Shown piece after piece: positions 17,202 through 30,942 of a stretch of DNA of 64,000 nt; the first letter of the stretch is position 1, and every line of letters begins with the position of its first letter. Both the position numbers and the translations under genes were made by a program. Where the stretch lies: NCBI GenBank assembly GCA_021816935.1, contig JAKAWR010000002.1, positions 67,039-131,038 on the forward strand, given 5' to 3'. Under the pieces are notes generated by a model, which was not told the origin of the DNA, did no database searches, and saw only the letters and a list, made by a program, of their open reading frames with translations. Source of the stretch: Actinomycetes bacterium. GTDB lineage: Bacteria > Actinomycetota > Acidimicrobiia > Acidimicrobiales > JAMCPL01.

Positions 17202-19106
17202 CTAAGCCGTGGCAAGGTGGTTCCTCAGGTCTTCCTCGTCGCGGCAGTGGTCAAAAGCCTGTGCCTGGGTAATCCGTCCCTCTTTCACCAGGCGGGCCAG
17301 CCCCTGATCCATCGTCTGCATGCCGAACTGCGCCCCCGTCTGGATGATCGAGTAAATCTGGTGGGTCTTTGCCTGGCGGATCAGGTTCCTGATAGCGGAC
17401 GTCACCACCATTACCTCGCAGGCGGCAAGCCGGCCCGAGCCGTCCGCCGTGCGCAGGAGCTGCTGGGTCACGACGCCCTCCAGCGTTGCCGCGAGCTGGG
17501 TTCGCACCTGGGCCTGCTGGTTCGTCGGGAACACGTCGATGATTCGGTCGATCGTCTGCGGGGCATCCTGGGTGTGCAGGGTGGCAAAGACGAGGTGGCC
17601 GGTCTCGGCAGACGTGATCGCCATGGAGATCGTCTCCAGGTCGCGCATCTCGCCGATGAGTATCACGTCGGGGTCCTCACGAAGGACCCTCCTGAGGGCC
17701 TCCGCGAAAGAATCGGTATCCTGGCCAACCTCCCGCTGGTTCACGACAGAACGCTTATGGTTGTGGAGAAACTCGATGGGATCCTCGACCGACACGATGT
17801 GAAGCGGCTTGTTCTCGTTGATGATGTTGATCAGGGTCGCCAGCGTGGTCGACTTGCCGGACCCCGTCGGGCCGGTGACGAGAACCAGCCCCCGACGGAG
17901 TTCCGTGAATCCTCGGATCGACTCGGGGATCTCGAGCGACTCGAACGTCGGCATCTCGTGAGGGATCATCCTCATGACCGAAGCGATCGTGCCCCGCTGC
18001 ATGAAGACGTTCACTCTGAAGCGCCCGATGCCGGCGATCGAGTGAGAGGTATCGAGCTCCTTCTCCGCCTCGAAGCGCTCACGCTGGGACTGCGGAAGGA
18101 TACCGAAGACCATCTCCCGGATCATCTGGTTGTCGAGCTTCGGGCACCCCTCTATGGGCCTTAACGCACCGTTCAGCCGGATGATCCCGGGCATCTGCGC
18201 GGTAAGGTGAAGGTCCGATGCCCCCGCCTTCACCGCGTAGCGCAGCAGGTCGTCCACGTGCAGCGGAACGTTCTTGTCGATATGCAGCGCTCCGAGCTCC
18301 CTCACCTGCCCGAGAGTTGGCCCGTCCTTCTTGGCTTCGTCCATGGTTACGGCCACTGCCGCTGCATTCGAGAACGTGACCGGATTGGCCTCCGTACCTG
18401 CGCCGCCAGGCACGGCAACTCCACCACCGTGGCCATCCCCTCCGGGGTATCCAGTCGCGGCACCATTCGGCGGCGGCGGTGGCGATCCCGGCGACCCCGG
18501 CGGTGGCGGCGACCCCGGCGGCGGTGGCGACCCCGGCGGCGGGCCGATGGGAGCCGTCGCGCCCGCAGGGCCGGCGACCGCGCCTGCGCCTGCGCCTGCG
18601 AACATGGCCGCTCCGACACCACCGCCATCCTGCGGAATGCCGGTAGCGGCCGCGGTCGGGATTCCCCGCGATATGAGCCCCCCGACCGCCATCGGATCGG
18701 CCAGCACTGGGGTCACCACGTGGCCGACGATGGTCTCCAGCGCCTTTACGTCCGCCGTATCGGGCGGCTCCGGGAAGGCGACCACGACCTGGCCCCCCGA
18801 TGCCCGCCACGCAATCGCCCGGTACTGCTCGGCAATCGACTGAGGTAGGAGCGGCAAGGCAGCGGGGTCAGGCGGGTCCGAGTTGAGATCCACTACGGGC
18901 AACCGGGCGAGGCCGCCCAGGACCCCCATCACAGTCTGCGACGGCACCAGGCCTCTCGCTACGAGCAACCCCGAAAGCGCCACCCCGTTCGAGTCAGCCT
19001 CCTGGACAAGCGGTGAGAGCGCTTCATCGGTGGCGTAGCCAGCTGCAACAAGGCCCTGAGCAAGGCGCTTGGTCCACTCGACTCTCGCCGCTACCGTAGG
19101 GCTCAT
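17202..19106 (-). CDS. pilT: PilT-type retraction ATPase with N-terminal MshEN-like domain
   Basis: The C-terminal part (about residues 270-634) is a full PilT: DLHLTAQMPGIIRLNG, Walker A GPTGSGKST (about 410), Asp box EDPIEFLH, Walker B VILIGEMRD and the His box TGHLVFATLHT. Unlike normal PilT (about 350 residues), it has about 160 N-terminal residues resembling an MshEN/GspE-N domain (GVALSGLLVARGLVPSQTVMGVLGGLARLPVVDL). That domain is joined by a Gly- and Pro-rich linker (PPPGSPPPPGSPPPP). MshEN domains in related ATPases bind c-di-GMP or PilM-type partners. A retraction motor with such a domain could be regulated differently from the short PilT encoded at 27772. The linker is coded by GC-rich tandem triplet-like repeats that may vary in length. 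Confidence 0.85.
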   Translation of the reverse strand: MSPTVAARVEWTKRLAQGLVAAGYATDEALSPLVQEADSNGVALSGLLVARGLVPSQTVMGVLGGLARLPVVDLNSDPPDPAALPLLPQSIAEQYRAIAWRASGGQVVVAFPEPPDTADVKALETIVGHVVTPVLADPMAVGGLISRGIPTAAATGIPQDGGGVGAAMFAGAGAGAVAGPAGATAPIGPPPGSPPPPGSPPPPGSPGSPPPPPNGAATGYPGGDGHGGGVAVPGGAGTEANPVTFSNAAAVAVTMDEAKKDGPTLGQVRELGALHIDKNVPLHVDDLLRYAVKAGASDLHLTAQMPGIIRLNGALRPIEGCPKLDNQMIREMVFGILPQSQRERFEAEKELDTSHSIAGIGRFRVNVFMQRGTIASVMRMIPHEMPTFESLEIPESIRGFTELRRGLVLVTGPTGSGKSTTLATLINIINENKPLHIVSVEDPIEFLHNHKRSVVNQREVGQDTDSFAEALRRVLREDPDVILIGEMRDLETISMAITSAETGHLVFATLHTQDAPQTIDRIIDVFPTNQQAQVRTQLAATLEGVVTQQLLRTADGSGRLAACEVMVVTSAIRNLIRQAKTHQIYSIIQTGAQFGMQTMDQGLARLVKEGRITQAQAFDHCRDEEDLRNHLATA

Positions 19107-19185
19107 AACAGCCTTCTCCCGGCCTGCGGGTCAGCGGACGCAATCCTCGACCCATCGATCAACTCCCGCATAACCCGCCAGCGTA

Positions 19186-22083
19186 TCATGCCACGACCCT
19201 CAATACCTCTTCCAACGTCGTCTCGCCGGCGAGTACCTTCTCCAGCCCCGCATGGCGAAGCGACGTCATACCCATGGCCACGGCCTTCTGGTGGATCTGC
19301 TCGGCACTGGCCCCACCGGTGATGAGCCGCTCCATCTCGTCGTCCGATACGAGAAGCTCGTACAACCCTTCCCGCCCCCGGAACCCCGTATTCGAACAGA
19401 CCCGGCACCCCACGGGCTTGCAGATCGTCGGCGACTTCGAGGCGGAGAGCATCTCCATCTCCTCCGGCCTGAAGCCCGCCGCCACCAATTCCTTCTCCGT
19501 GGCGTCGTAGGGTTCCTTGCAGTGGGCGCACAGTACCCTGACAAGCCTCTGGGCCACGACGGCCGAGATCGACGACGCCACCAGGTAGGGCTCTATGCCC
19601 ATCTCGACCAGACGCATCGGCGTTCGCGACGAGTCGTTCGTGTGCATGGTGGCAAGAACCAGGTGGCCGGTAAGCGCCGCCTCGACGGCTATCAGTGCCG
19701 TCTCCCTGTCCCTTATCTCACCGACCATCACGATGTCGGGATCCGCTCGCAGCATCGAGCGGAGCGCCGATGCGAAGGTAAGCCCGGCCTTGTTGTTGGT
19801 CTGGACCTGGTTGATCCCCTTGATACGCAACTCGACAGGATCCTCCACGGTGATGATGTTCTTGTCGGGAGTGTTCAGCTCGCCGATCGTGGCATACAGC
19901 GTCGTGGTCTTGCCCGAACCGGTCGGTCCCGTGACGAAGATCGTCCCGTAGGGCCGCCTGAAAACCTGGCGGTAGGCTTTGACGAACTCCGGTTCGCAGC
20001 CGAGCTTGTCGAGTTCGAGCACCACCGCGGACTTGTCGAGGATTCGCATGACCAACTTCTCGCCGTAGACGGTCGGGATGGTGGCAAGGCGAAGGTCGAT
20101 CGTGCGCCCGCCGACGGAGACGGAGAGGCGGCCATCCTGGGGGATCCTGTGCTCGGCAATGTTCAGGTCGCCCATGACCTTGATCCTTGTCACCACCGAA
20201 GAAAGCAGCTCCAGGGGAGCGGCCTGCTTGTCGTGAAGCACCCCGTCGATCCGGTAGCGGATGCGCAGCGAGTCGTGAGTCGGCTCGATGTGTATGTCAG
20301 ACGCCCGATCGTTCAGTGCCTGGACTATCAGCAGGTTCACGTAACGTACGACCGGTGCATCCTCCGAGACCGTTGCGATCTCTATCTCGGTCTTCTCGCG
20401 CTCTTCGCCGCCGACGACATCGACCGCGGCACGCTGAGCCGCTACGTCGGCACTCCCGCCGTGGGTATAGGAACGATCTATCCACGTATTCAGCTGCGAC
20501 TTCGAGGAAAGTACCATCTTGAAGTTACGACCGAGAACAGAACGCAGATCGTCCTGCGCGTAGACATCGGTGGGATCGGACACCGCCACGACGAACTGGC
20601 CATCCTCCTGACCGATGAGGAGGACGCTGCGCCGCCTGGCCATGGCCTCCGGGATCTTGACGGCAAGCTCCAAGTCGATCATGTACGTCTCGAGATCGAT
20701 AAAGTCGTAGCCCATTTCCTGGGCTATCCCCCAGACGAGGTCCGTATCAGTGACCAGCCCCCGCTGGGTAAGCACCCTCGCAACGGTCTGGCCGGTAGCC
20801 TCGTGCTCGGCCAGCACCGATAGCATGTCCTCCAGAGGCACCCGCTTCCCCTCTACGAGAATCCTCGCCAGCGCCGGGAAGGACTCGATGATCGAGCTCT
20901 CGCCCTCCGGAGCGATGGCGCTGGTCATCGCGTCAAGCTCCTTGTCGAGTGTGGAGCCGACCAGGTTCCCCATGTCTATGGACAAGCCGCCATCAGCAGG
21001 CACAACCTCCACAGCGGACACGTCGCCATCCGCCGTGACACCCGCCCCGCTACCGGCTGCGCCTTGGTCGGCAAGCGTCGGCTCGTACATCGTCGCGGCC
21101 GCGCCAGGGGCTCCTCCGGATGCTTCGATGCCGGTGCCGGCTGCGTCCTCCTCGGCTCCCGCTTCGCCGCCCGAGGGCTCCTCCCGGCGGGCGGTCCGGG
21201 TCTTGCGCCTCCGCAGGCCCTGCCGACCACCCTCATGGGTACCGCCTTCCTCCTCCGCAGGCTCGAGCCCACCTTCCAGTACCGTGAGCGAGTGCTGGGC
21301 ACCGCTCTCCCCGGAGCGGGCCTGATGAGCGTCCGCGCCTGGCGAAGCCGCGCCGTCCGGTGTGCCGCCGTCCGGTGATCCGGAATCGCCTTCGACCTCG
21401 GCGCCGGACGGATCGCCTAAGCCGGTGCTGTCGGGTGCACCGGCTGCAACAGGATCATCGACGGGCAGGGCGCTCCGACCGTCACCCTCGCCTGTACCTG
21501 TCACCTCCTCCGGTGCATCGACCAGGGAAAGGTGGCCGTCACTTCCCGCTACTGCCGCCACGGCGCTGCCCGCCTGCTCTCCGGAAGCTGCCGGAGCCAG
21601 AGCACCATCTTCTTCGGCCCCGGACAGCGACGGATCGGGGAAGGCAGCGGTATAAAGCGACGACCCGAGGGCGTTGTCCAGCGCGCTTGCCAGCGGATCG
21701 CTCCAGCTCGGGTCGCTGCCGGATCCCGCTTCGTGGGACGGCGGCGCCTCCTCTGTCCCGTTGGCCGCCCCGGCATACACCCTGTCGTGCAACGACTTTA
21801 TCTGCTCTCCGTCAGCAACGACGGTGACGAACTCCCTGCCGACCATCGACCGCAAGCTGTCGGCGGCAAACACGTCCGCCGGATCGGCCAGAGCGATCAC
21901 CGGAGCTCCAAACTTCCTACCGATTGGCACTACCGTATGCGTCCGGGCAAAATCCTCCGGGACCACAGACCCCATCGCCAGATCCACCCTGTAATGGTCC
22001 AAGTCGACGAATTCAAGGTTGTACTCGCTCGCAAGAAGGCGAAGCGATGCGGCAGCTTCACCCGTCACGGCACGGCACCCCAC
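19186..22083 (-). CDS. pilB: Pilus extension ATPase PilB with two MshEN domains
   Basis: This is a 965-residue assembly motor. Residues 1-100 are a partial MshEN domain (YNLEFVDLDHYRVD...VIALADPADVFAADSLRSMVGREF). A long acidic Gly/Ala/Glu linker follows (about 105-390), then a complete MshEN domain (about 395-560, FIDLETYMIDLELAVKIPE). The AAA motor has Walker A GPTGSGKTTT (about 718), Asp box EDPVELRIKG, Walker B IVMVGEIRD, HLVLATMHTND and the zinc motif CAHC...CRVC (about 852-896). The first MshEN lacks its usual N-terminal helix within this frame. A short upstream ORF overlaps GTG 22068 by 4 nt, so the real start may be 22068 by translational coupling, or the two frames may be joined by a frameshift. 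It heads the pilB-pilT-pilC-pilMN-pilO operon. Confidence 0.9.
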   Translation of the reverse strand: MGCRAVTGEAAASLRLLASEYNLEFVDLDHYRVDLAMGSVVPEDFARTHTVVPIGRKFGAPVIALADPADVFAADSLRSMVGREFVTVVADGEQIKSLHDRVYAGAANGTEEAPPSHEAGSGSDPSWSDPLASALDNALGSSLYTAAFPDPSLSGAEEDGALAPAASGEQAGSAVAAVAGSDGHLSLVDAPEEVTGTGEGDGRSALPVDDPVAAGAPDSTGLGDPSGAEVEGDSGSPDGGTPDGAASPGADAHQARSGESGAQHSLTVLEGGLEPAEEEGGTHEGGRQGLRRRKTRTARREEPSGGEAGAEEDAAGTGIEASGGAPGAAATMYEPTLADQGAAGSGAGVTADGDVSAVEVVPADGGLSIDMGNLVGSTLDKELDAMTSAIAPEGESSIIESFPALARILVEGKRVPLEDMLSVLAEHEATGQTVARVLTQRGLVTDTDLVWGIAQEMGYDFIDLETYMIDLELAVKIPEAMARRRSVLLIGQEDGQFVVAVSDPTDVYAQDDLRSVLGRNFKMVLSSKSQLNTWIDRSYTHGGSADVAAQRAAVDVVGGEEREKTEIEIATVSEDAPVVRYVNLLIVQALNDRASDIHIEPTHDSLRIRYRIDGVLHDKQAAPLELLSSVVTRIKVMGDLNIAEHRIPQDGRLSVSVGGRTIDLRLATIPTVYGEKLVMRILDKSAVVLELDKLGCEPEFVKAYRQVFRRPYGTIFVTGPTGSGKTTTLYATIGELNTPDKNIITVEDPVELRIKGINQVQTNNKAGLTFASALRSMLRADPDIVMVGEIRDRETALIAVEAALTGHLVLATMHTNDSSRTPMRLVEMGIEPYLVASSISAVVAQRLVRVLCAHCKEPYDATEKELVAAGFRPEEMEMLSASKSPTICKPVGCRVCSNTGFRGREGLYELLVSDDEMERLITGGASAEQIHQKAVAMGMTSLRHAGLEKVLAGETTLEEVLRVVA

Positions 22084-22169
22084 TGGAGAGCCTCAGCGAA
22101 CTCGCGCTCGAACTGCCGGGCTCCGCTACCGGGCATCGCAAACCTTGCCGACGCCCTTAGGCCGTTCAC
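22065..22169 (-). CDS. Small ORF (34 aa) coupled to pilB
   Basis: The GTG at 22169 has AGGAGAG 6 nt upstream. The frame reads MNGLRASARFAMPGSGARQF...FAEALQWGAVP and stops at TGA overlapping GTG 22068 of the pilB frame (GTGA). The end, FAEALQWGAVP, looks like the helix-turn that begins MshEN domains (EALVERGLVT). It could therefore be the missing N-terminus of PilB in another frame, or a leader ORF that couples translation. It is too short for the ORF track. Whether it is a separate peptide, a sequencing or natural frameshift, or chance is not settled. Confidence 0.4.
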   Translation of the reverse strand: MNGLRASARFAMPGSGARQFEREFAEALQWGAVP

Positions 22170-22300
22170 CACATGCTCTCCTGTAACCAGGTTCACCCAC
22201 ACCCCTTTTCCCGGACACGTCTCCGGTAACCTTGAGCTATGCCGACCTCATCCCCGGCCCACCGTTCCGGAATCGCAGCCCAACACCGACCCTGTCCCAA

Positions 22301-22323
22301 GGCCGATGTCCCCAATCGGCCTG
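22301..22323. promoter_or_regulatory. Hairpin in the long pilB leader
   Basis: AGGCCGAT - 7 nt - ATCGGCCT, an 8-bp stem within the roughly 230-nt leader implied by the promoter at 22405-22433. It may be a regulatory or stability element. No known riboswitch pattern was recognised. Confidence 0.35.
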
Positions 22324-22404
22324 AAGTTCCACGCACTTTTCAAGGTCTGGGACTCTAACTTACCAGAAATCACTCCCGTGGAATTACTCTGGACCCACAC
22401 ACCT

Positions 22405-22433
22405 ATCATATACTTACTCTCGGCTCCGTACAA
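22405..22433 (-). promoter_or_regulatory. Candidate promoter of the pil operon
   Basis: TTGTAC - 17 nt - TATGAT on the minus strand in the A/T-rich part of the pilB-pilD intergenic region. It overlaps the presumed pilD promoter on the other strand (TACAAG, 8 nt before ATG 22443). The 22084-22439 gap otherwise holds only the small ORF and the leader hairpin. Confidence 0.45.
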
Positions 22434-22442
22434 GTAGCATTG

Positions 22443-23570
22443 ATGGACATACTCTACATCGCCTCCACGCTCATAGCGTCGGCAGCAGGACTCATGGTCG
22501 GCTCGTTCCTCAACGTCGTCATCTACCGCGTGCCGCGATCCCTCTCGATCGTCGCGCCAAGGTCCTTCTGCCCCTCGTGCTCGTCTCCAATCCGAGCCTC
22601 GGACAACATCCCGGTCGTGTCGTGGCTGGCATTGGGCGGCCGTTGCCGTAACTGCGGGGCACCTATCATGCCACGATATGTGATTATCGAACTATTGACA
22701 GGCATTGGCTTCGCCGGGATTGTTGCCAGGCAGCTTGCCGGGCTCCAGCTCTCCTCGATGACTCCTCACCACCTGGCCGCCGCGGCGTCGACACCCGCGC
22801 TTCTAGCGGCAATCCTCTCCGGGATGATCTGTACGATCGCCATCCTCATCGACACATCGCCTTCCCCGGACAGCGATCGCCGGGCAAGCGGCGGCACTTC
22901 TGGGGGCGGAGAGCACGGCGGGCGGGCGGGGAGGCGGGGAGGGCCGGTGGAGGGGCAGGGCGACTGGGTGGCGGAGCAAGATGGTTCGGTGCCGGTTTCG
23001 GGCGATCCCGAGGCGAGAAGCAACGTTTCGCTGCCGGTGCCGGACGTTCCGGCTTCAATCCCCCTGGTCGCACTCTGCATCGCCCTCAGCCTCACCATTG
23101 CCGCTTCGGCGAGCGCCGCCACGTTCGCTCCGCTGTTCCAGGCGCTGGCTGGGGCTGCGGCCGGCGCGGCAGCAGGGAAGCTGGCCACGCACTCGCCGGG
23201 CATCGCTGCCGGCTTTGCCGCTACCGGTGCAGGGATCGGCTGGCTCGGATGGCAATCCGCGCTGGTCGCGATGGGGACCGCGACCGCTCTCGGCTTGGCG
23301 GCACTCGCCATCGGGCGCTGGGGCAGGGCAAGCATCGCCGCCGGGTTCGCAACGTTGGGGACCGGCGCAGACGGTGTCGCGGCAGAAGGCCCCTTGCCAC
23401 CACCCGTCACGCCTGTCCGGTCTGGCGCGCCTCGTGACCCTCGCGCTCTCCCGCCCCAGAGTACCTTCCAGATGCGGTTGATCGCCCGGAGCGCCTCGAC
23501 GGCCGTACTCGCCGGGCTCGCTGCCGGGCTCGCTGCCGCCTCAATGATCTTCGCTGCTCCTATCCGCTGA
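22443..23570 (+). CDS. pilD: Prepilin peptidase (PilD/A24 type), second catalytic Asp not seen
   Basis: The N-terminal DiS_P_DiS domain is intact: [15 protein letters not shown], then two Cys pairs CPSC (about residue 42) and CRNC (about 67), which bind zinc and accompany N-methylation. The peptidase half keeps a first Asp in [10 protein letters not shown] (about 134). A Gly/Arg/Glu-rich cytoplasmic insert of about 70 residues follows. Where the family has the second catalytic motif (G-x-G-D-x-K/V), this protein reads [17 protein letters not shown]. The expected Asp is absent, and I find no other candidate in a membrane helix. It may be methyltransferase-only, use a displaced residue, or be partly inactive. 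The gene diverges from pilB and is the only peptidase in view. ATG 22443 is preferred over TTG 22440. The stop codon lies inside a copy of the repeat core at 23560. Confidence 0.75.
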   Translation: MDILYIASTLIASAAGLMVGSFLNVVIYRVPRSLSIVAPRSFCPSCSSPIRASDNIPVVSWLALGGRCRNCGAPIMPRYVIIELLTGIGFAGIVARQLAGLQLSSMTPHHLAAAASTPALLAAILSGMICTIAILIDTSPSPDSDRRASGGTSGGGEHGGRAGRRGGPVEGQGDWVAEQDGSVPVSGDPEARSNVSLPVPDVPASIPLVALCIALSLTIAASASAATFAPLFQALAGAAAGAAAGKLATHSPGIAAGFAATGAGIGWLGWQSALVAMGTATALGLAALAIGRWGRASIAAGFATLGTGADGVAAEGPLPPPVTPVRSGAPRDPRALPPQSTFQMRLIARSASTAVLAGLAAGLAAASMIFAAPIR

Positions 23571-23578
23571 GGCTCTCG
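23560..23578 (+). repeat. Short copy of the interspersed repeat end at the pilD stop
   Basis: CTATCCGCTGAGGCTCTCG matches the right end of the element at 34729-34747 with one change. The pilD stop codon (TGA) lies inside it. Confidence 0.55.
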
Positions 23579-23645
23579 AGCTCCAAGGCTCTGTGCACCG
23601 GGGTCCCGATTGGAGGTCGCCACCACCGGGATGTAGAAAATAGGC

Positions 23646-26594
<2,949 letters not shown>

Positions 26595-26606
26595 TGGTGC
26601 GACTGC

Positions 26607-26628
26607 TCCCACGACCAAGGCCGTGGGA
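26607..26628. terminator. Possible hairpin between acnA and the convergent deacetylase gene
   Basis: TCCCACG - 8 nt - CGTGGGA, a 7-bp stem just after the acnA stop in an 83-bp convergent gap. No U-tract. Confidence 0.35.
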
Positions 26629-26677
26629 TTCTAGGGCTCGGACAGCCAAGGTGTCCGCAGGCGGGCTGATCGGCCAC

Positions 26678-27526
26678 TCAGCCGGTATGCACCACCTGGA
26701 AAATCTCTGCGAGGCTGCCCGCGACAAGCCCAGCGACTTCGGCCCCCCTCGCCATCCACTCCTTCAGCGTCCCCTCTAACCAGGAGCCGTCGCCCACCTG
26801 GCTCTCATGTCTCTTGAGCGCGGCAACCTTGCGGCCGAAGGAACCCGTCACGTCCACTGCCCCCGTGGGACTGGCACTGGCCATGAGCCACGTCTCCGAG
26901 ACGATGTGAGGCTCGAGACCCTCCTCCATCAACTCCGGATGGGCAAACGGATTCCTCGCATCCGGATAGATCGCGCACAGCGCAGCCTCACCTGCCGCCA
27001 TGTGGTCGGGATGGCTCGCCGGAATCCGCTCGTAGTTGCGCTCCGGGCACTGCGTGATCACGATATCCGGGCGCACCTGCCTGATCACGCGAGACAGGTC
27101 CCTTCGCAGGTCGAGTGTGACCGTCAGGCGACCATCCGGATAGCCCAGGTAAACCACATCGTGGACGCCGACCTCCAGTGCCGCCGCTCGCTGCTCTTCC
27201 CTGCGCAGGGAGGCCATCTCGCCTCTCGCCACGTTACGGTCGTAGCCGCCGGCATCGCCATCGGTAACTATGCAGTAGCTGACGCCGGCGCCCTCCTCGA
27301 CGAAGCGTGCCACAGTCCCCGCCGCCCCGAAATCCACATCATCAGGATGAGCTGCAACGACGAGCACCCTGCAACCATCGGCCGCGGCGGGCACCGTAGC
27401 CGGTGCCGTCTCGTGTATCGGCGGTCCCGTATCGAACGGGCCCCTCGCCCTCGAGGCGCGCCTGGCACTCACCTCCACCACGAGAGCGGCCACATCCACA
27501 ACGGTTACCTGCGCCTTTTCCTCCAC
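26678..27526 (-). CDS. PIG-L/LmbE-family N-acetyl sugar deacetylase
   Basis: A zinc-dependent deacetylase of the MshB/Mca/BshB superfamily. It shows the metal motif AHPDDVD (residues 59-65) and the second His motif SHPDH (171-175), the YCIVTDGDAGG strand and LGYPDGRL. Actinobacterial members include MshB of mycothiol synthesis and the conjugate amidase Mca; others act on N-acetylglucosaminyl lipids or antibiotics. I cannot choose between these from the sequence. The first 45 or so residues precede the fold, and the true start may be internal. TAGACT lies 9 nt before the GTG, compatible with a leaderless transcript. The gene is divergent from pilT2. Confidence 0.85.
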   Translation of the reverse strand: MEEKAQVTVVDVAALVVEVSARRASRARGPFDTGPPIHETAPATVPAAADGCRVLVVAAHPDDVDFGAAGTVARFVEEGAGVSYCIVTDGDAGGYDRNVARGEMASLRREEQRAAALEVGVHDVVYLGYPDGRLTVTLDLRRDLSRVIRQVRPDIVITQCPERNYERIPASHPDHMAAGEAALCAIYPDARNPFAHPELMEEGLEPHIVSETWLMASASPTGAVDVTGSFGRKVAALKRHESQVGDGSWLEGTLKEWMARGAEVAGLVAGSLAEIFQVVHTG

Positions 27527-27757
27527 AGTCGAAACAGTCTACCGGGAACGTCGCAGGCAAATGCAGCCCGGATCGAACCGCCACTCATCTCCCGACGGAA
27601 CCGCCCCGGCACCGCCGTCCTGTTGCCAAGCCGGCCGCTCCCGAAACCGTCGTCGCGCGCCTCGTCCTCGCGGCATTCCCCGCCGGCACTCGCGTCGCCA
27701 CCACTTCCCGTGTGCTCGACCGTGCATTGTGGCGTGGCGGCACCGTCCCACGCTGTG

Positions 27758-27763
27758 TAGTAT
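27758..27763 (+). promoter_or_regulatory. -10 box of the second pilT gene, leaderless
   Basis: TAGTAT followed by 8 nt and ATG 27772. No ribosome-binding site is present, and the -35 region is weak. Confidence 0.45.
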
Positions 27764-27771
27764 TGGGTTTC

Positions 27772-28872
27772 ATGGATAACGCGGACCTGGATCGACTTCT
27801 CAAGCTTCTTTGCGATCTCGACGGATCGGACCTGCACGTGAAAGCAGGGGCTCCCCCGAGGATCCGGGTCGATGGCTACCTGCGGACGCTCGACGACGAA
27901 CCCCGCTTCAACGCTGACGAGACGCGGAACCTCGCCGAGTCGATCATGCCTCCAAGGATCCTCGACATCTTCAACGACAAGCACGAGGCGGACTTCGCGT
28001 ACAGCGTTCCCGGAGTCGGGCGATTCAGGGTCAATGCCTTCTTCCAGAGATCATCCGTCGCAATCGCAATGAGGCGCGTGCGGGCCAATGCATTCTCACT
28101 GGCCGAACTCGGGCTGCCCGACGTCATAAGGCGCTTGGCCGAGGAGCAGCGCGGCATGGTCCTCGTAACGGGGCCAACGGGATCAGGCAAGACGACCACG
28201 CTGGCGGCCATGATCGACCACATCAACCACATCAGAGCCTGCCACGTGGTCACGATAGAAGACCCCGTGGAGTACCTCCACCGCGACGATCAGGCTGCCA
28301 TCGATCAGCGGGAGATCGGGTTCGACACGGAAAGCTTCTACAGCGCCATGCGGGTCGTGCTGCGCCAGGATCCCGATGTGATCCTCGTCGGCGAGATGCG
28401 CGACCCGGAGACGGTTTACGCTGCCATTACAGCGGCCGAGACGGGCCACCTCGTTCTGTCCACCCTGCACACCACGAACGCTCCGGAGACGATCAACCGC
28501 GTGGTCGACTTCTTTCCCCCACACCAGCAACAGCAGATCCGCGTGAGCCTCTCCGGTTCGTTGAAGGGGATAATCTGCCAGCGCCTAATGCCCCGAGCGG
28601 ACACGAGTGGACGGGTGCCGGCGTTCGAGATATGCGTCTCTACCGGCCGAGTGCAGCAGGCCATACTGGATCCGACCCACAACGCCGACATCACAGAGAT
28701 CATAAAGGAGGGCGAGTACTACGGCATGGAGACCTTCGACCAGTCGCTGGCAAAGATGCTGCGCGACGGCATCGTCAGCCTGTCCGAGGCCATGAACGCC
28801 GCCGACAACCCGCACGACCTCAAGGTCATGCTGGAGCGGATGGGCGTACTGAAGACCGGCCAAGTCGCCTGA
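27772..28872 (+). CDS. pilT: Twitching motility ATPase PilT (second copy, short form)
   Basis: This 366-residue retraction ATPase of normal PilT length has DLHVKAGAPPRIRVDG at the N-terminus, Walker A GPTGSGKTT (about 133-141), Asp box EDPVEYLH, Walker B VILVGEMRDPET, TGHLVLSTLHTTNA and the C-terminal CQRLMP arm. The ORF track starts at 27403, but the first 123 codons overlap the opposite deacetylase promoter region and do not resemble PilT. MDNADLDRLLKLLCDLDGSDLHV is the real N-terminus. Unlike the PilT in the pil operon it has no MshEN-like domain. It stands alone, away from the pil operon, and may serve a different retraction mode. Confidence 0.93.
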   Translation: MDNADLDRLLKLLCDLDGSDLHVKAGAPPRIRVDGYLRTLDDEPRFNADETRNLAESIMPPRILDIFNDKHEADFAYSVPGVGRFRVNAFFQRSSVAIAMRRVRANAFSLAELGLPDVIRRLAEEQRGMVLVTGPTGSGKTTTLAAMIDHINHIRACHVVTIEDPVEYLHRDDQAAIDQREIGFDTESFYSAMRVVLRQDPDVILVGEMRDPETVYAAITAAETGHLVLSTLHTTNAPETINRVVDFFPPHQQQQIRVSLSGSLKGIICQRLMPRADTSGRVPAFEICVSTGRVQQAILDPTHNADITEIIKEGEYYGMETFDQSLAKMLRDGIVSLSEAMNAADNPHDLKVMLERMGVLKTGQVA

Positions 28873-28923
28873 GTCTCGGCCTTCCGGCCGGGCTTTGCGT
28901 GGCTTCGCCCCTGTCCTGTACTC

Positions 28924-28942
28924 GAACGTCCACCGGACGTTC
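28924..28942. terminator. Hairpin between convergent pilT2 and thiC
   Basis: GAACGTCC - ACC - GGACGTTC, an 8-bp stem with a 3-nt loop, 51 nt after the pilT2 stop. The rest of the 195-bp gap holds no gene that I can support. Confidence 0.45.
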
Positions 28943-29067
28943 TCGCTCCTCGGGCCTCCGGCGATCGACACCTTCTCGGCACGTTCCACACTCACCGCCA
29001 CTCCGTTCCCGGGCGCCCGCCGGCAGTGGCGACCACGGGCCGAACCCGCCGGCCGGCCCGTTCCGGG

Positions 29068-30942
<1,875 letters not shown>

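Noticed and set aside
16767-18164. 465-aa plus-strand ORF opposite pilC/pilT
   Set aside because: Shadow of two clear genes.
19252-20823. 523-aa plus-strand ORF opposite pilB
   Set aside because: Shadow frame of pilB, rich in His and Arg with no domain pattern.
27403-27771. N-terminal extension of the second PilT in the ORF track
   Set aside because: Basic, Pro/Arg-rich and unlike PilT; it overlaps the promoter region of the opposite gene, and MDNADLDRLL fits the family start.
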